Source: Fannyhessea vaginae DSM 15829
Lineage (GTDB): Bacteria > Actinomycetota > Coriobacteriia > Coriobacteriales > Atopobiaceae
DNA length: 64,000 nt
Assembly: GCF_000159235.2 (NCBI RefSeq)
Contig: NZ_ACGK02000002.1
Location: forward strand, 124,001-188,000
Direction: 5' to 3'
The notes below the pieces were generated by a model. It saw only the letters and a list, made by a program, of their open reading frames with translations. It ran no database searches and was not told the DNA's origin. The first letter of the stretch is position 1; every line of letters begins with the position of its first letter. The position numbers and the translations under genes were made by a program. Below are positions 1 to 7,884 of this stretch, in pieces.

Positions 1-1
1 C

Positions 2-856
2 GATAAAGTTAAGCCAAATCTGTTGGTTGCAACCGACCCCGATGCTGATCGTATGGGTACCGCCATTCCTCATAATGGCGATTACGTGCTGCTTTCTGGT
101 AACGAAATGGGCGTTTTGCTTATGGATTGGCGTGCTCGCATGGCGCGCGAGCAAGGCGAAGATGTTGCTTCTAAAGTATGCGTGTCGTCTATCGTTTCTT
201 CTGATATGAGTTGTGCGCTTGCAGAAAAATGGGGCTTTGAGCTCAGACGCGTGTTAACCGGTTTTAAATATATTGGCGAGCAGGTAGATCAGTTAACCGA
301 TAAAGGCGAACAAGATCGTTTCTTGTTTGGTTTTGAGGAGTCATACGGCTATCTTGCAGGAACTCATGCGCGCGATAAAGACGCTATTACTGCCACGATG
401 CTCTGTGTTGAAATGGCAAGCTATTATGCTGAGCTGGGCTTAGACTTATACGAAGCTATGGATAAGCTTTATCAACGCTATGGTTATTACCTTAACAAAA
501 CGGTGAGTGCGGCATTTATGGGCGAAGCTGGAGCTCAAAAGATCGTTGCTATTATGAATAAGCTCCGTACAGCAGCTCCTTGTGAGTTTGGTGGTTTACG
601 CGTAGAGTCTATGGTAGATTACCTTACCGATTGTGAAATGCAGCGTATTTCTGGGTTGCAGAAAGAGTCAAGTCAGCTGTTGCCACACGCAAACGTTCTT
701 GAATTTAACTTAGAAGGCAAAAATAAGCTTATTATTCGTCCTTCTGGTACCGAGCCAAAGATCAAAGCATACATCTTTACCTATGGTTCTACACGCGAGG
801 ATGCGCTGCGTCTGCAAGACGAGCTGTCTTCTACGATTGACGAGCTGTTTGCGTAA
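2..856 (+). CDS. Phosphoglucomutase/phosphomannomutase family enzyme, C-terminal part
   Basis: Alpha-D-phosphohexomutase, missing its N-terminus because the gene enters from the left edge; the frame is open from base 2. It moves phosphate between C1 and C6 of a hexose, feeding glycolysis or nucleotide-sugar synthesis. Visible family motifs are the metal-binding loop DPDADR near the visible start, the sugar-binding loop EESYGYLAG about 105 residues further on, and the phosphate-binding loop RPSGTEPK near the C-terminus. The EESYG form fits PgcA-type phosphoglucomutases better than ManB types, but glucose versus mannose specificity is inferred. The active-site phosphoserine lies outside the window. 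A bidirectional terminator follows. Confidence 0.9.
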   Translation, partial: DKVKPNLLVATDPDADRMGTAIPHNGDYVLLSGNEMGVLLMDWRARMAREQGEDVASKVCVSSIVSSDMSCALAEKWGFELRRVLTGFKYIGEQVDQLTDKGEQDRFLFGFEESYGYLAGTHARDKDAITATMLCVEMASYYAELGLDLYEAMDKLYQRYGYYLNKTVSAAFMGEAGAQKIVAIMNKLRTAAPCEFGGLRVESMVDYLTDCEMQRISGLQKESSQLLPHANVLEFNLEGKNKLIIRPSGTEPKIKAYIFTYGSTREDALRLQDELSSTIDELFA

Positions 857-960
857 AATGTTTGCTTCGTAAGGCGTGCTATGCTGGTTCTTATTAAGAT
901 GTAAAAGTAGTGCAAGTGTAGTAAACGTGTTACGTGCCATATGTGATGTTCAATAAAAAC

Positions 961-996
961 GTGCTCAGACTTATAAGAGTTTGAGCACGTATTTTA
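961..996. terminator. Bidirectional rho-independent terminator between pgm and argR
   Basis: GTGCTCAGAC (961-970) pairs with GTTTGAGCAC (979-988), a 10-bp stem with one G-T wobble and an 8-nt loop. A T-rich run follows on the + strand, and TTTTTATT follows the stem on the - strand. It lies between convergent genes and can serve both. Confidence 0.8.
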
Positions 997-1050
997 TGCT
1001 GATTCTATTTGTAGCTTTTGGACTGTAAACGCCTGCTTTGTGTAGGCTTC

Positions 1051-1494
1051 TTATTTCATAAGCGTAGAATTGCGCAGCTTATTGATGAGCGAAACAAAAT
1101 CTTCGGCGGCTTCCATGTCATCTGCTACCACTAATACAGTGTCATTACCTGCAACAGAGCCTTTAATTTCTGGAAGCGATGCCGCGTCAACTGCAGCAGC
1201 AACACCAGGCGCAGTGCCTGGTTGTGAATGGATAACTATTAAGTTACCTGCTTGATCAATATTGGTAACAAATTCTGACACCATGCGTTGCAAATGGAGA
1301 TCTTCGGCAAGGACGTAAATACCTTCTTGAAGCTTACGCAAGCCCATATCGGCAATATCACGAGAAACCGTTGCTTGCGTGCAATTAAAACCAAGCGCCT
1401 GCAGCTGATCTACCAGAGCTTTTTGTGTACGAATCGACTGGCCACGAACAACATCACGTATGGCGTCTTGTCGATTGTTCCGCCGCTTGACCAT
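1051..1494 (-). CDS. argR: Arginine repressor ArgR
   Basis: Arginine-responsive transcription regulator of 147 residues, the usual length. The N-terminal winged helix (about 5-75) carries the recognition element TVSRDI. The C-terminal oligomerisation and arginine-binding domain (about 80-147) has GTAPGVAAAVD, matching the family GTAxxVAxxLD segment. The second arginine-binding segment reads AGNDT where the family usually has GDD (AGDDT), so the first of the two Asp residues is Asn. The start is ATG with GGAGG 5 nt upstream. It is a lone gene, convergent with the phosphoglucomutase; no arginine biosynthesis genes are in the window, so its targets are elsewhere. Confidence 0.93.
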   Translation of the reverse strand: MVKRRNNRQDAIRDVVRGQSIRTQKALVDQLQALGFNCTQATVSRDIADMGLRKLQEGIYVLAEDLHLQRMVSEFVTNIDQAGNLIVIHSQPGTAPGVAAAVDAASLPEIKGSVAGNDTVLVVADDMEAAEDFVSLINKLRNSTLMK

Positions 1495-1700
1495 GTAATC
1501 CTCCGAACATGTTGAGCATTCCTTTAATTACTCACCATATCCTTTTTCACACATACTTCGGCTCTCTCATGCCGTGGAACTATCAAAATTGGTATGTGTA
1601 AACCTTTTTGTAGATGAAGTGAGTATTTACCTCCTTAAAAATACGAAACAATGACTAAAATGTCAATAATTGTTACCTTTTGTTAATATTGGAGGGTAAA

Positions 1701-1772
1701 ATGTACTACGCTATTTTTTACGCATCATTTATGACAGCGAACTGCAAACGCTATGCATACGCGATAGGATAA
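1701..1772 (+). CDS. Possible 23-residue small protein or leader peptide
   Basis: ATG at 1701 is preceded by a good Shine-Dalgarno sequence, GGAGGG (1691-1696), with 4-nt spacing, and the frame runs 23 codons to TAA. The predicted peptide is rich in aromatic residues (five Tyr, two Phe) and has no recognisable homology. The strong ribosome-binding site is the only support. It could be chance, or a leader peptide for the downstream membrane gene. Confidence 0.22.
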   Translation: MYYAIFYASFMTANCKRYAYAIG

Positions 1773-1830
1773 ACATACTATGTTCGGCGTTGAGGATAGA
1801 TGACAAACTTAACTTTGTTGCCTCAACTCA

Positions 1831-1866
1831 CCTAACTTAGACGCTAACTTAGACACTAACTTCAAC
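1831..1866. repeat. Three imperfect 12-bp tandem repeats
   Basis: Three adjacent 12-mers, CCTAACTTAGAC, GCTAACTTAGAC and ACTAACTTCAAC, lie 136 bp upstream of the next gene. Function unknown; they could be a protein-binding array or simple slippage. Confidence 0.6.
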
Positions 1867-2001
1867 GCTTAATATACCAAGTGCGCACGTATCTCTCAAG
1901 GAATATTTGATATTACTTTTAAATACGCTAAACTTAAGCTATATGGATGCTCCGACCATGATTGCTGACTGTCTGAAATAACGTACGGGGAGGCATTGCT
2001 T

Positions 2002-3105
2002 ATGGCATTTTTACAAGGTTCTCGCACACGAGGCATTGGGTCTTCTCGTCGTGGGAAAATGCTTTCTCGCACGTCTGCTACCTCACATTCTGATCGTGGT
2101 AACAACATGAGTGAGCCAGGCAAACGCCAGCGTTTTTCTCCGTATAAAAGTCATCGTAATTATCGTACCATTCGAGGTACAGATGCTGGTCTAACTTTAC
2201 GCCATTTTGATCGCTCTCGACGAAAGTATAGGCTTTTTGGCAAGCTTTCTGATGACGCGGTTGCATATCTTCTCATGGGCATATCAGGAGTTATTTGTGT
2301 TGTGCTTTTGCTGTGCCTTGCCAATTGTGTAAGTGGATGTATACACGGGTGCACTCGCCAAGACACAACTTCTTCTCAAACGAACGAGCTTGATTCTCGT
2401 GTTGAGGCGCAAACGTCGCAAAATCTTACGCGTCAGTTTACAGACGTTCTGAATTATGCCGATAATATTACATGGATTGCAGCACATGCCCACTCATACC
2501 GTGATGAGCGTTTACCCGAGCTTGCACTACGCGAACAAGAGGCTGCTCCCTTTGTAAGAAGTATACTAGACAGCAGCATAACTGCACCTGCTTCAGACAT
2601 TTCACCAGAACAAGGTAGTATGCCTACCTGTTACACCTGGGATGGTTTGTGGGGAAGCACCTCGTATGGTCAAGGAACTATAGCTACTGATGGCTCGGGT
2701 TTGGTATCGTGGTATATGATTCGTGCCATGCTTTTGGGTGATGGGTCGCAAACGCCTGTAGATTTTGCCGAACAAGCACATGAGTATGCAGATGATACTT
2801 GTGGTACACGTGGCGAATTTTTTACGCAGCACGCAAAAGAAGCCGGTTTATCAATCAAAGAATATAGTGTTTCGTTAGACAACTTAAAACTCTCTTGTGA
2901 TGGAGACAAAAAGCTTGCGCTTGTTTGCTTAAAAGAGGGTGCTACGTCTCCATACCAACATTGGGCGGTTGTTGCGCGCGTTAATAAGAATTCCACGGTC
3001 TCTTTGTATGATCCTGCTAGCAAAAAAGCTACGGATGCTACGTGGGAGCAAAATCAACTTGTTGATAAAATTTCAAAGCTCTATACCGTAAGTGCCTTGT
3101 CGTAG
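2002..3105 (+). CDS. Membrane-anchored C39-like papain-fold protein lacking the catalytic Cys
   Basis: Protein of 367 residues. The ATG at 2002 is preferred over the TTG at 1996 because GGGGAGG (1987-1993) is 8 nt from the ATG but only 2 nt from the TTG. A basic cytoplasmic tail (about 1-80) is followed by one transmembrane helix (about 86-108) and a long extracytoplasmic part. Residues about 210-345 resemble the C39-like peptidase fold: a YGQGTIA stretch leads into DGSGLVS, where active members have a GCGP-type nucleophile segment. A QHWAVVARV segment (His about 320) and a following LYDPAS (Asp about 337) match the other two catalytic positions. The nucleophile codon is TCG (Ser232). This suggests an inactive, repurposed domain, though a Ser-dependent activity is not excluded. 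Confidence 0.6.
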   Translation: MAFLQGSRTRGIGSSRRGKMLSRTSATSHSDRGNNMSEPGKRQRFSPYKSHRNYRTIRGTDAGLTLRHFDRSRRKYRLFGKLSDDAVAYLLMGISGVICVVLLLCLANCVSGCIHGCTRQDTTSSQTNELDSRVEAQTSQNLTRQFTDVLNYADNITWIAAHAHSYRDERLPELALREQEAAPFVRSILDSSITAPASDISPEQGSMPTCYTWDGLWGSTSYGQGTIATDGSGLVSWYMIRAMLLGDGSQTPVDFAEQAHEYADDTCGTRGEFFTQHAKEAGLSIKEYSVSLDNLKLSCDGDKKLALVCLKEGATSPYQHWAVVARVNKNSTVSLYDPASKKATDATWEQNQLVDKISKLYTVSALS

Positions 3106-3344
3106 AGGCTGTGAATGTCTCATAGCTAAGTCTCACGTATTGAACGTGCGCAAACATAGGCTTTATGTGTACGCATACGCGCAACTGATATGCTTGTTGA
3201 TGTGCTTCCGTTGATATATTCCAATAGTTTGCTACCTCACAACAAAACGTTGAGAGCACCTATGCAGTCAGTTGCATGCAGTAATACTGTGCGGATAAAT
3301 ATCTACATGGATATATGTATTAATTTTTATAAGAAAGGTATGCT

Positions 3345-3986
3345 ATGGAACTTAACCGCTTTATTGACCACACTTGTTTGGCTCCCAATGCTACAAAGCG
3401 CGATATTGAACGATTATGCAACGAAGCGGTAAGTTATTCGTTTAAGACGGTTGCAATTAATGGTTGCTGGGTCTCATATGCAGCACAGCTCTTGCAGGGG
3501 AGTAACGTTGGAATTAGTGCTTGCATTGGTTTTCCTTTGGGTGCTATGACTTCTCAGGCAAAAGCATATGAAGCTCGCGAAGCAGCACATAATGGTGCAA
3601 CCGAGATCGATATGGTTATTAATATTGGGTTGCTTAAAGATAAAGCCTACGACGAATGTATAGCAGATATTAAAGCGGTTGTAGACGCTGCCCAGTTACC
3701 TGTTAAGGTGATTTTAGAATGCTGTCTTTTAACGTCGGACGAAATTGTACAAGGTTGCATGTGTGCACGTAATGCGGGTGCTGCGTTTGTTAAAACGAGC
3801 ACGGGCTTTTCTGCCTATGGCGCACGAGTCGCCGATGTAGCGTTGATGAAGAAAACGGTTGGGGACGCACTTGAAGTAAAAGCTGCTGGCGGTATCCATT
3901 CGGCAGATGAGGCGCGCGCCATGATAGAAGCAGGTGCTTCCCGCATAGGTGCATCGGCATCATGTAAGATTTGTTCTAAAGACTAA
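3345..3986 (+). CDS. deoC: Deoxyribose-phosphate aldolase DeoC
   Basis: Cytosolic class I aldolase of 213 residues, close to the family size. It cleaves 2-deoxyribose-5-phosphate to glyceraldehyde-3-phosphate and acetaldehyde in deoxynucleoside salvage. The Schiff-base lysine lies in FVKTSTGF; the proton-relay Asp is in EIDMVINIG and the second active-site Lys in VKAAGGI. The start is ATG with AAGAAAGG upstream. It stands alone here, without deoA, deoD or a deoR-type regulator. Confidence 0.96.
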   Translation: MELNRFIDHTCLAPNATKRDIERLCNEAVSYSFKTVAINGCWVSYAAQLLQGSNVGISACIGFPLGAMTSQAKAYEAREAAHNGATEIDMVINIGLLKDKAYDECIADIKAVVDAAQLPVKVILECCLLTSDEIVQGCMCARNAGAAFVKTSTGFSAYGARVADVALMKKTVGDALEVKAAGGIHSADEARAMIEAGASRIGASASCKICSKD

Positions 3987-4059
3987 CTATTCAGCGCTTG
4001 TTATAACGCCTGTGGTTTCTCTTGTATCAATACTTTACATCGTTAAAGATCATGCCTTT

Positions 4060-4102
4060 TGAATAGAAATATCCCCCTTGCATATGTATATGTGCAAGGG
4101 GG
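4060..4102 (-). terminator. Rho-independent terminator of the PBP gene
   Basis: CCCCCTTGCA (4073-4082) pairs perfectly with TGCAAGGGGG (4093-4102). On the - strand the stem is followed by the T-rich ATATTTCTATT, about 20 bp after the PBP stop codon. The + strand side lacks a T tract, so it mainly serves the - strand gene. Confidence 0.8.
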
Positions 4103-4120
4103 TATGTTGTAGATGCAAAG

Positions 4121-6334
4121 TTAATGTTCGTTGGGGCTTTGGCCACCATTATGTCCACCTGGATTGCCTCCACCGCCTGGATTAGGACTTGGCGGATTAG
4201 GACTTGGACTTGGATTTGGACGAGGCCTTGGTGGGTTGGGATTTTCGTTTCCTGGTTGGTTAGGGTTTTCACCGCCTGAATTGTGCTCGTGAGTGTTTGC
4301 ATTTTGATTGTGATTTTCGTGCTGAGTTTGGGTTTGCTGTTCTTGAGTTTCTTCAGTTTCAAGTGTTTCAAGTGTATCTGTTTGTGCTGTATTTGCATCG
4401 GCAGAGGTAAACTTAAAGGTCCATGAGTCATTAGGCTTAAAGTTTATAGTTCCCGTTGCATCTGGAAAATCGGCGACTCCTGCATCTCCGAGAGCTAGAT
4501 TTATAAAATCACCAAATAAAGGAACAGCAGTATTGTAGGGGTGACCTAATCCACCGCCTACACGTACGGGTACTTCTTCGATATACCCAAACCAAATAGC
4601 AACCGATAAATTAGGGGTAATTCCGCAGAACCACAAATCACGACATTCTTGGGAGGTTCCTGTTTTCCCTGCAATAGGTTGTTTGATTCTTACGCTACCA
4701 GCAAGTTGACTTGCAGTTCCGCCCGCTTTACAAACGCCTTTCATTACATCAATGGTTGCACGCGCAACTTCGGGAGAAATTACTTGGCTGGGTGCATCTT
4801 TGTGTTCATATACGGTATTGCCATTTCTATCTTCGATTTTTGTAATTGCAATGGCATCGCGATGTTGACCTCCAGCTGCAATTGTTGCATATGCCTCTGC
4901 CATTTGAATAACTGGTACACCATCTACACCAAGGGTCATAGAATCGTATGCATCGAGTTTTGCGTGAACTCCTAAATTATGTGCCATGTCTGCAACGTTA
5001 TTATTTCCCAGTGTTTGAGCCACTTGAACAAAGCCTGTGTTAGAAGAGACTGCAAAAGCGTGCTCTATGCTAATAGTTCCAAAACTTTGGTTGCCAAAGT
5101 TACCCAGTGTCCACAAGGGAGATATCTGAATTGGCGAATTACAGTTGACGCGTGTTTGTGGGCTCATACCATTATTAATGGCACATGCAAGCGTAAATGT
5201 TTTGAACGAAGAACCGGTTTGTCGATATGCTTGTGTTGCGAGATTAAACTGATTGGTATTGTAATCTTTTCCACCGATCATAGCTTTAATATGACCAGTT
5301 TGAGGCTCAACAGCTACAAGCGCTGCTTCGAGTCGTTTATTACCAATTAACTTAAGTCTTTTATCTGTTGCCTGTTGTGCTTTATCTTGAATAGCAGGGT
5401 CAAGCGTTGTATAAACCTTTAAACCGCCTTGCATAACCGTATTTTTATCAAAATCGGCAAGGAGAAGCTGCTTGATATAATCAGAAAAATAAGGATAGCG
5501 ACCTTTACTATCACTAAACTTACCAGCATTTACTTGTAGTGGTTCGGCTGTTGCTGCGTCACATTCATCTTGTGTAATATCGCCTGATGTAAGCATACGC
5601 TGCAGTACGATGTTTCTACGCGCAACGGCATTATCGGGATTAACCAGCGGATCATAAGAGGATGGAGCTTGCGGCAATCCTGCAAGCGTTGCACTTTCTG
5701 CGAGTGTTAAATCTTTAGCATCTTTATTAAAATATGTAATAGCGGCTGCTTGAATGCCATAGGCACCATGACCAAAATAGATGGTATTTAAGTACATATT
5801 AAGAATTTGGTCTTTGGTGTACATTTTTTCCATCTGAATGGAAATGTATGCTTCACGAACTTTACGGCGTATGGTTTGTTCAAACTGTTCTTTTGATAAA
5901 ACTGTATTACGAACAAGCTGTTGAGTGATGGTTGATGCGCCTTCAGATCCGCCGCGCGCGGTTTTTACAACAGCACGAACAATACCTTGAGGATCAACAC
6001 CATTGTGTTTATAAAAACGGCTATCTTCGGTATCTACAATAGCTTTAAGTACGTAAGGAGAAATTTGATCTTTATTAACGCTTCTTCTGTTTTGTAAATA
6101 AAATTCTGCAATCACCGAATGATCTGCCGCATAAACGGTAGTGGGTTCACCTACTACATAGGCATCTGCGGAAGCATAATCGGGAAGGTCTTCGAGCCAT
6201 GAAGAAATAAGAGAGCTTAACGAAAATGCAAGTGCAATACCAAATAATGCCATAAAACCAAAGGCACCGGCTATTCCAAATTTAACAGCATGAGTTTTAC
6301 TGTGTTGTCGTGCTCTACGGGTTCTTACGCCCAT
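4121..6334 (-). CDS. Class A penicillin-binding protein (PBP1A-like)
   Basis: Bifunctional peptidoglycan synthase of 737 residues. A short basic cytoplasmic segment precedes a transmembrane anchor (about 20-45). The GT51 glycosyltransferase domain follows, with EDSRFYKH (catalytic Glu about 103) and ASTITQQL. The transpeptidase domain has SSFK (Ser375, Lys378), SSN (430-432) and KTGT (557-560), so all penicillin-binding motifs are intact. The last ~110 residues form a low-complexity tail, first Gln/Glu/Thr-rich, then Asn/Pro/Gly/Ser-rich, probably crossing the wall. The start is ATG with AAGGAGG 5 nt upstream. It is divergent from tyrS. Confidence 0.95.
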   Translation of the reverse strand: MGVRTRRARQHSKTHAVKFGIAGAFGFMALFGIALAFSLSSLISSWLEDLPDYASADAYVVGEPTTVYAADHSVIAEFYLQNRRSVNKDQISPYVLKAIVDTEDSRFYKHNGVDPQGIVRAVVKTARGGSEGASTITQQLVRNTVLSKEQFEQTIRRKVREAYISIQMEKMYTKDQILNMYLNTIYFGHGAYGIQAAAITYFNKDAKDLTLAESATLAGLPQAPSSYDPLVNPDNAVARRNIVLQRMLTSGDITQDECDAATAEPLQVNAGKFSDSKGRYPYFSDYIKQLLLADFDKNTVMQGGLKVYTTLDPAIQDKAQQATDKRLKLIGNKRLEAALVAVEPQTGHIKAMIGGKDYNTNQFNLATQAYRQTGSSFKTFTLACAINNGMSPQTRVNCNSPIQISPLWTLGNFGNQSFGTISIEHAFAVSSNTGFVQVAQTLGNNNVADMAHNLGVHAKLDAYDSMTLGVDGVPVIQMAEAYATIAAGGQHRDAIAITKIEDRNGNTVYEHKDAPSQVISPEVARATIDVMKGVCKAGGTASQLAGSVRIKQPIAGKTGTSQECRDLWFCGITPNLSVAIWFGYIEEVPVRVGGGLGHPYNTAVPLFGDFINLALGDAGVADFPDATGTINFKPNDSWTFKFTSADANTAQTDTLETLETEETQEQQTQTQHENHNQNANTHEHNSGGENPNQPGNENPNPPRPRPNPSPSPNPPSPNPGGGGNPGGHNGGQSPNEH

Positions 6335-6396
6335 GTATCCTCCTTACAGAGTCAGTAATACAACCATTATAATTGATATGTAGCTTAAATTGACTA

Positions 6397-6419
6397 ATTC
6401 TTGGGTCTTTACCAAGAAT
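6397..6419. repeat. 8-bp inverted repeat in the PBP/tyrS divergent region
   Basis: ATTCTTGG (6397-6404) and CCAAGAAT (6412-6419) are perfect inverted arms with a 7-nt spacer. No T tract follows on either strand, so it is more operator-like than terminator-like. No T-box elements are seen before tyrS. Confidence 0.4.
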
Positions 6420-6615
6420 AACAAATAGTTTACGAACATGTGTACTATATAGATTTTCTTATACCATGTGCTTCACCTGTGTAAAACATGATACAGTGTA
6501 AAGAAATACCTTGTATGTGTCTTATTATTTACAGCTGCATCATAGAGGTACTACGTAAGCTCCACAACTAGCGGTGCTCAACATATAATCTAACGTATAC
6601 ATGGAGGACAGAGCG

Positions 6616-7833
6616 TTGGTGTCAGTAGAAGAACAGCTTAAGGTTATTACTTCGGGTACTATGCAAATTGTTCCCGTTGATGAGCTTAAAGCAAAACTCA
6701 GTCGTCAAGAACCTTTAACCGTTAAACTTGGTGTAGATCCCACATCTCCCGATCTTCATTTAGGCCATGCTGTACCTTTGCGTAAAATGCGACAGTTTCA
6801 GGATTTAGGACACAATGTGGTTCTTATCATTGGAAACGGTACAGCTCTTATTGGCGATCCTTCGGGTAGAGATTCTACGCGTCCTCCTCTTACCGAAGAG
6901 GCAGTTGAAAAAAATGCAGCTACCTATGTTGAACAGGCTATGAAGATTCTCGATCCTCAAAAGACCAAAATCGTTCATAACGGCGAATGGCTTAAGCCTC
7001 TTGACCTTAGCAAAATGCTTGGACTGATGAGCAAGTTTAATGTAGCTCGCATATTAGAGCGCGAAGATTTTCACAATCGTTATACCAATAACCAGTCAAT
7101 TTCACTCCATGAGTTTATTTATCCTGTTTTGCAAGCATACGATTCGGTTGTTGTTCACGCCGATGTAGAAATGGGCGGTAATGATCAGATTTTTAACCTT
7201 TTAGCAGGTAGAGATCTTATGCGTGCCGAAGGTATGGAGCCGCAGGTTGCACTTACTATGCCGCTGTTGGTTGGTACCGATGGTACTAAAAAGATGTCTA
7301 AAAGCTATGGCAATTATGTTGGACTCACCGATTCTGCAGATGATATGTTTGGCAAGCTCATGTCTATCCCCGACGAGCTTATTGCTTCGTATTACCGTCT
7401 ATGTTCAACATTTTCTTTGGAAGAAATTGATGCGGTAGATGAGCAGTTTAAGAATAAAACAGCCGATCCGTATGCGTTAAAGCGCGCTTTGGCCGTAAAC
7501 ATCGTAACGCTTTATCACGGAGAAGGTGCAGGGCTAGCTGCACAAAATCAGTTTGATGCTCAGTTTAAACATCATGAGGTCCCCGATGATATTCCTGAGT
7601 TTTCTACCTCTCTTATAGATGTTAGTGACGATGGAATGGTGTATTTAGCAAAACTTATGGTTGATTGCAAACTGGCACCTACGTCAAGCGAGGCACGCAG
7701 GCGTATTGATGGTGGTGGCGTAAAAATCGATGGAAAAGCTGTTGCGCCTAAGTCGTATAACATTTCTCATGAGCGCTTACACGCGGGTACAGTTTTGCAA
7801 TTTGGTAAGCGTAGCTGGGCAAAGCTTATATAG
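6616..7833 (+). CDS. tyrS: Tyrosyl-tRNA synthetase
   Basis: Class I synthetase charging tRNA-Tyr, about 405 residues. The Rossmann domain has HLGH (about 48-51) and KMSKS (about 226-230); a C-terminal S4 RNA-binding domain covers about the last 65 residues. The HxGH/KMSKS form fits the TyrRZ-like subgroup. An ATG exists at 6601 but has no ribosome-binding site. GGAGGA (6603-6608) lies within that extension, 7 nt before TTG 6616 and 10 nt before GTG 6619, so one of these is the likely start. Confidence 0.95.
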   Translation: MVSVEEQLKVITSGTMQIVPVDELKAKLSRQEPLTVKLGVDPTSPDLHLGHAVPLRKMRQFQDLGHNVVLIIGNGTALIGDPSGRDSTRPPLTEEAVEKNAATYVEQAMKILDPQKTKIVHNGEWLKPLDLSKMLGLMSKFNVARILEREDFHNRYTNNQSISLHEFIYPVLQAYDSVVVHADVEMGGNDQIFNLLAGRDLMRAEGMEPQVALTMPLLVGTDGTKKMSKSYGNYVGLTDSADDMFGKLMSIPDELIASYYRLCSTFSLEEIDAVDEQFKNKTADPYALKRALAVNIVTLYHGEGAGLAAQNQFDAQFKHHEVPDDIPEFSTSLIDVSDDGMVYLAKLMVDCKLAPTSSEARRRIDGGGVKIDGKAVAPKSYNISHERLHAGTVLQFGKRSWAKLI

Positions 7834-7884
7834 ATTTTTGTTGGGTGTTAATTATTGAGTGTTGATCGTTGATTGGAAGATTCT

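Larger units (their letters stand above)
1495..2001. other. 507-bp divergent intergenic region
   Basis: Separates argR (-) from the C39-like gene (+) and must hold both promoters, though I find no strong -35/-10 pair. It contains a possible 23-codon ORF at 1701-1772 and three imperfect 12-bp tandem repeats at 1831-1866, both listed separately. No arginine-box pair could be assigned with confidence. Confidence 0.6.

Noticed and set aside
4027-4431. 134-codon - strand ORF overlapping the PBP tail
   Set aside because: Antiphase shadow of the repetitive Asn/Pro/Gly-rich tail coding region.
6335-6600. Possible T-box leader of tyrS
   Set aside because: No T-box sequence (AGGGTGGNACCGCG-like) or specifier structure; only an 8-bp inverted repeat.
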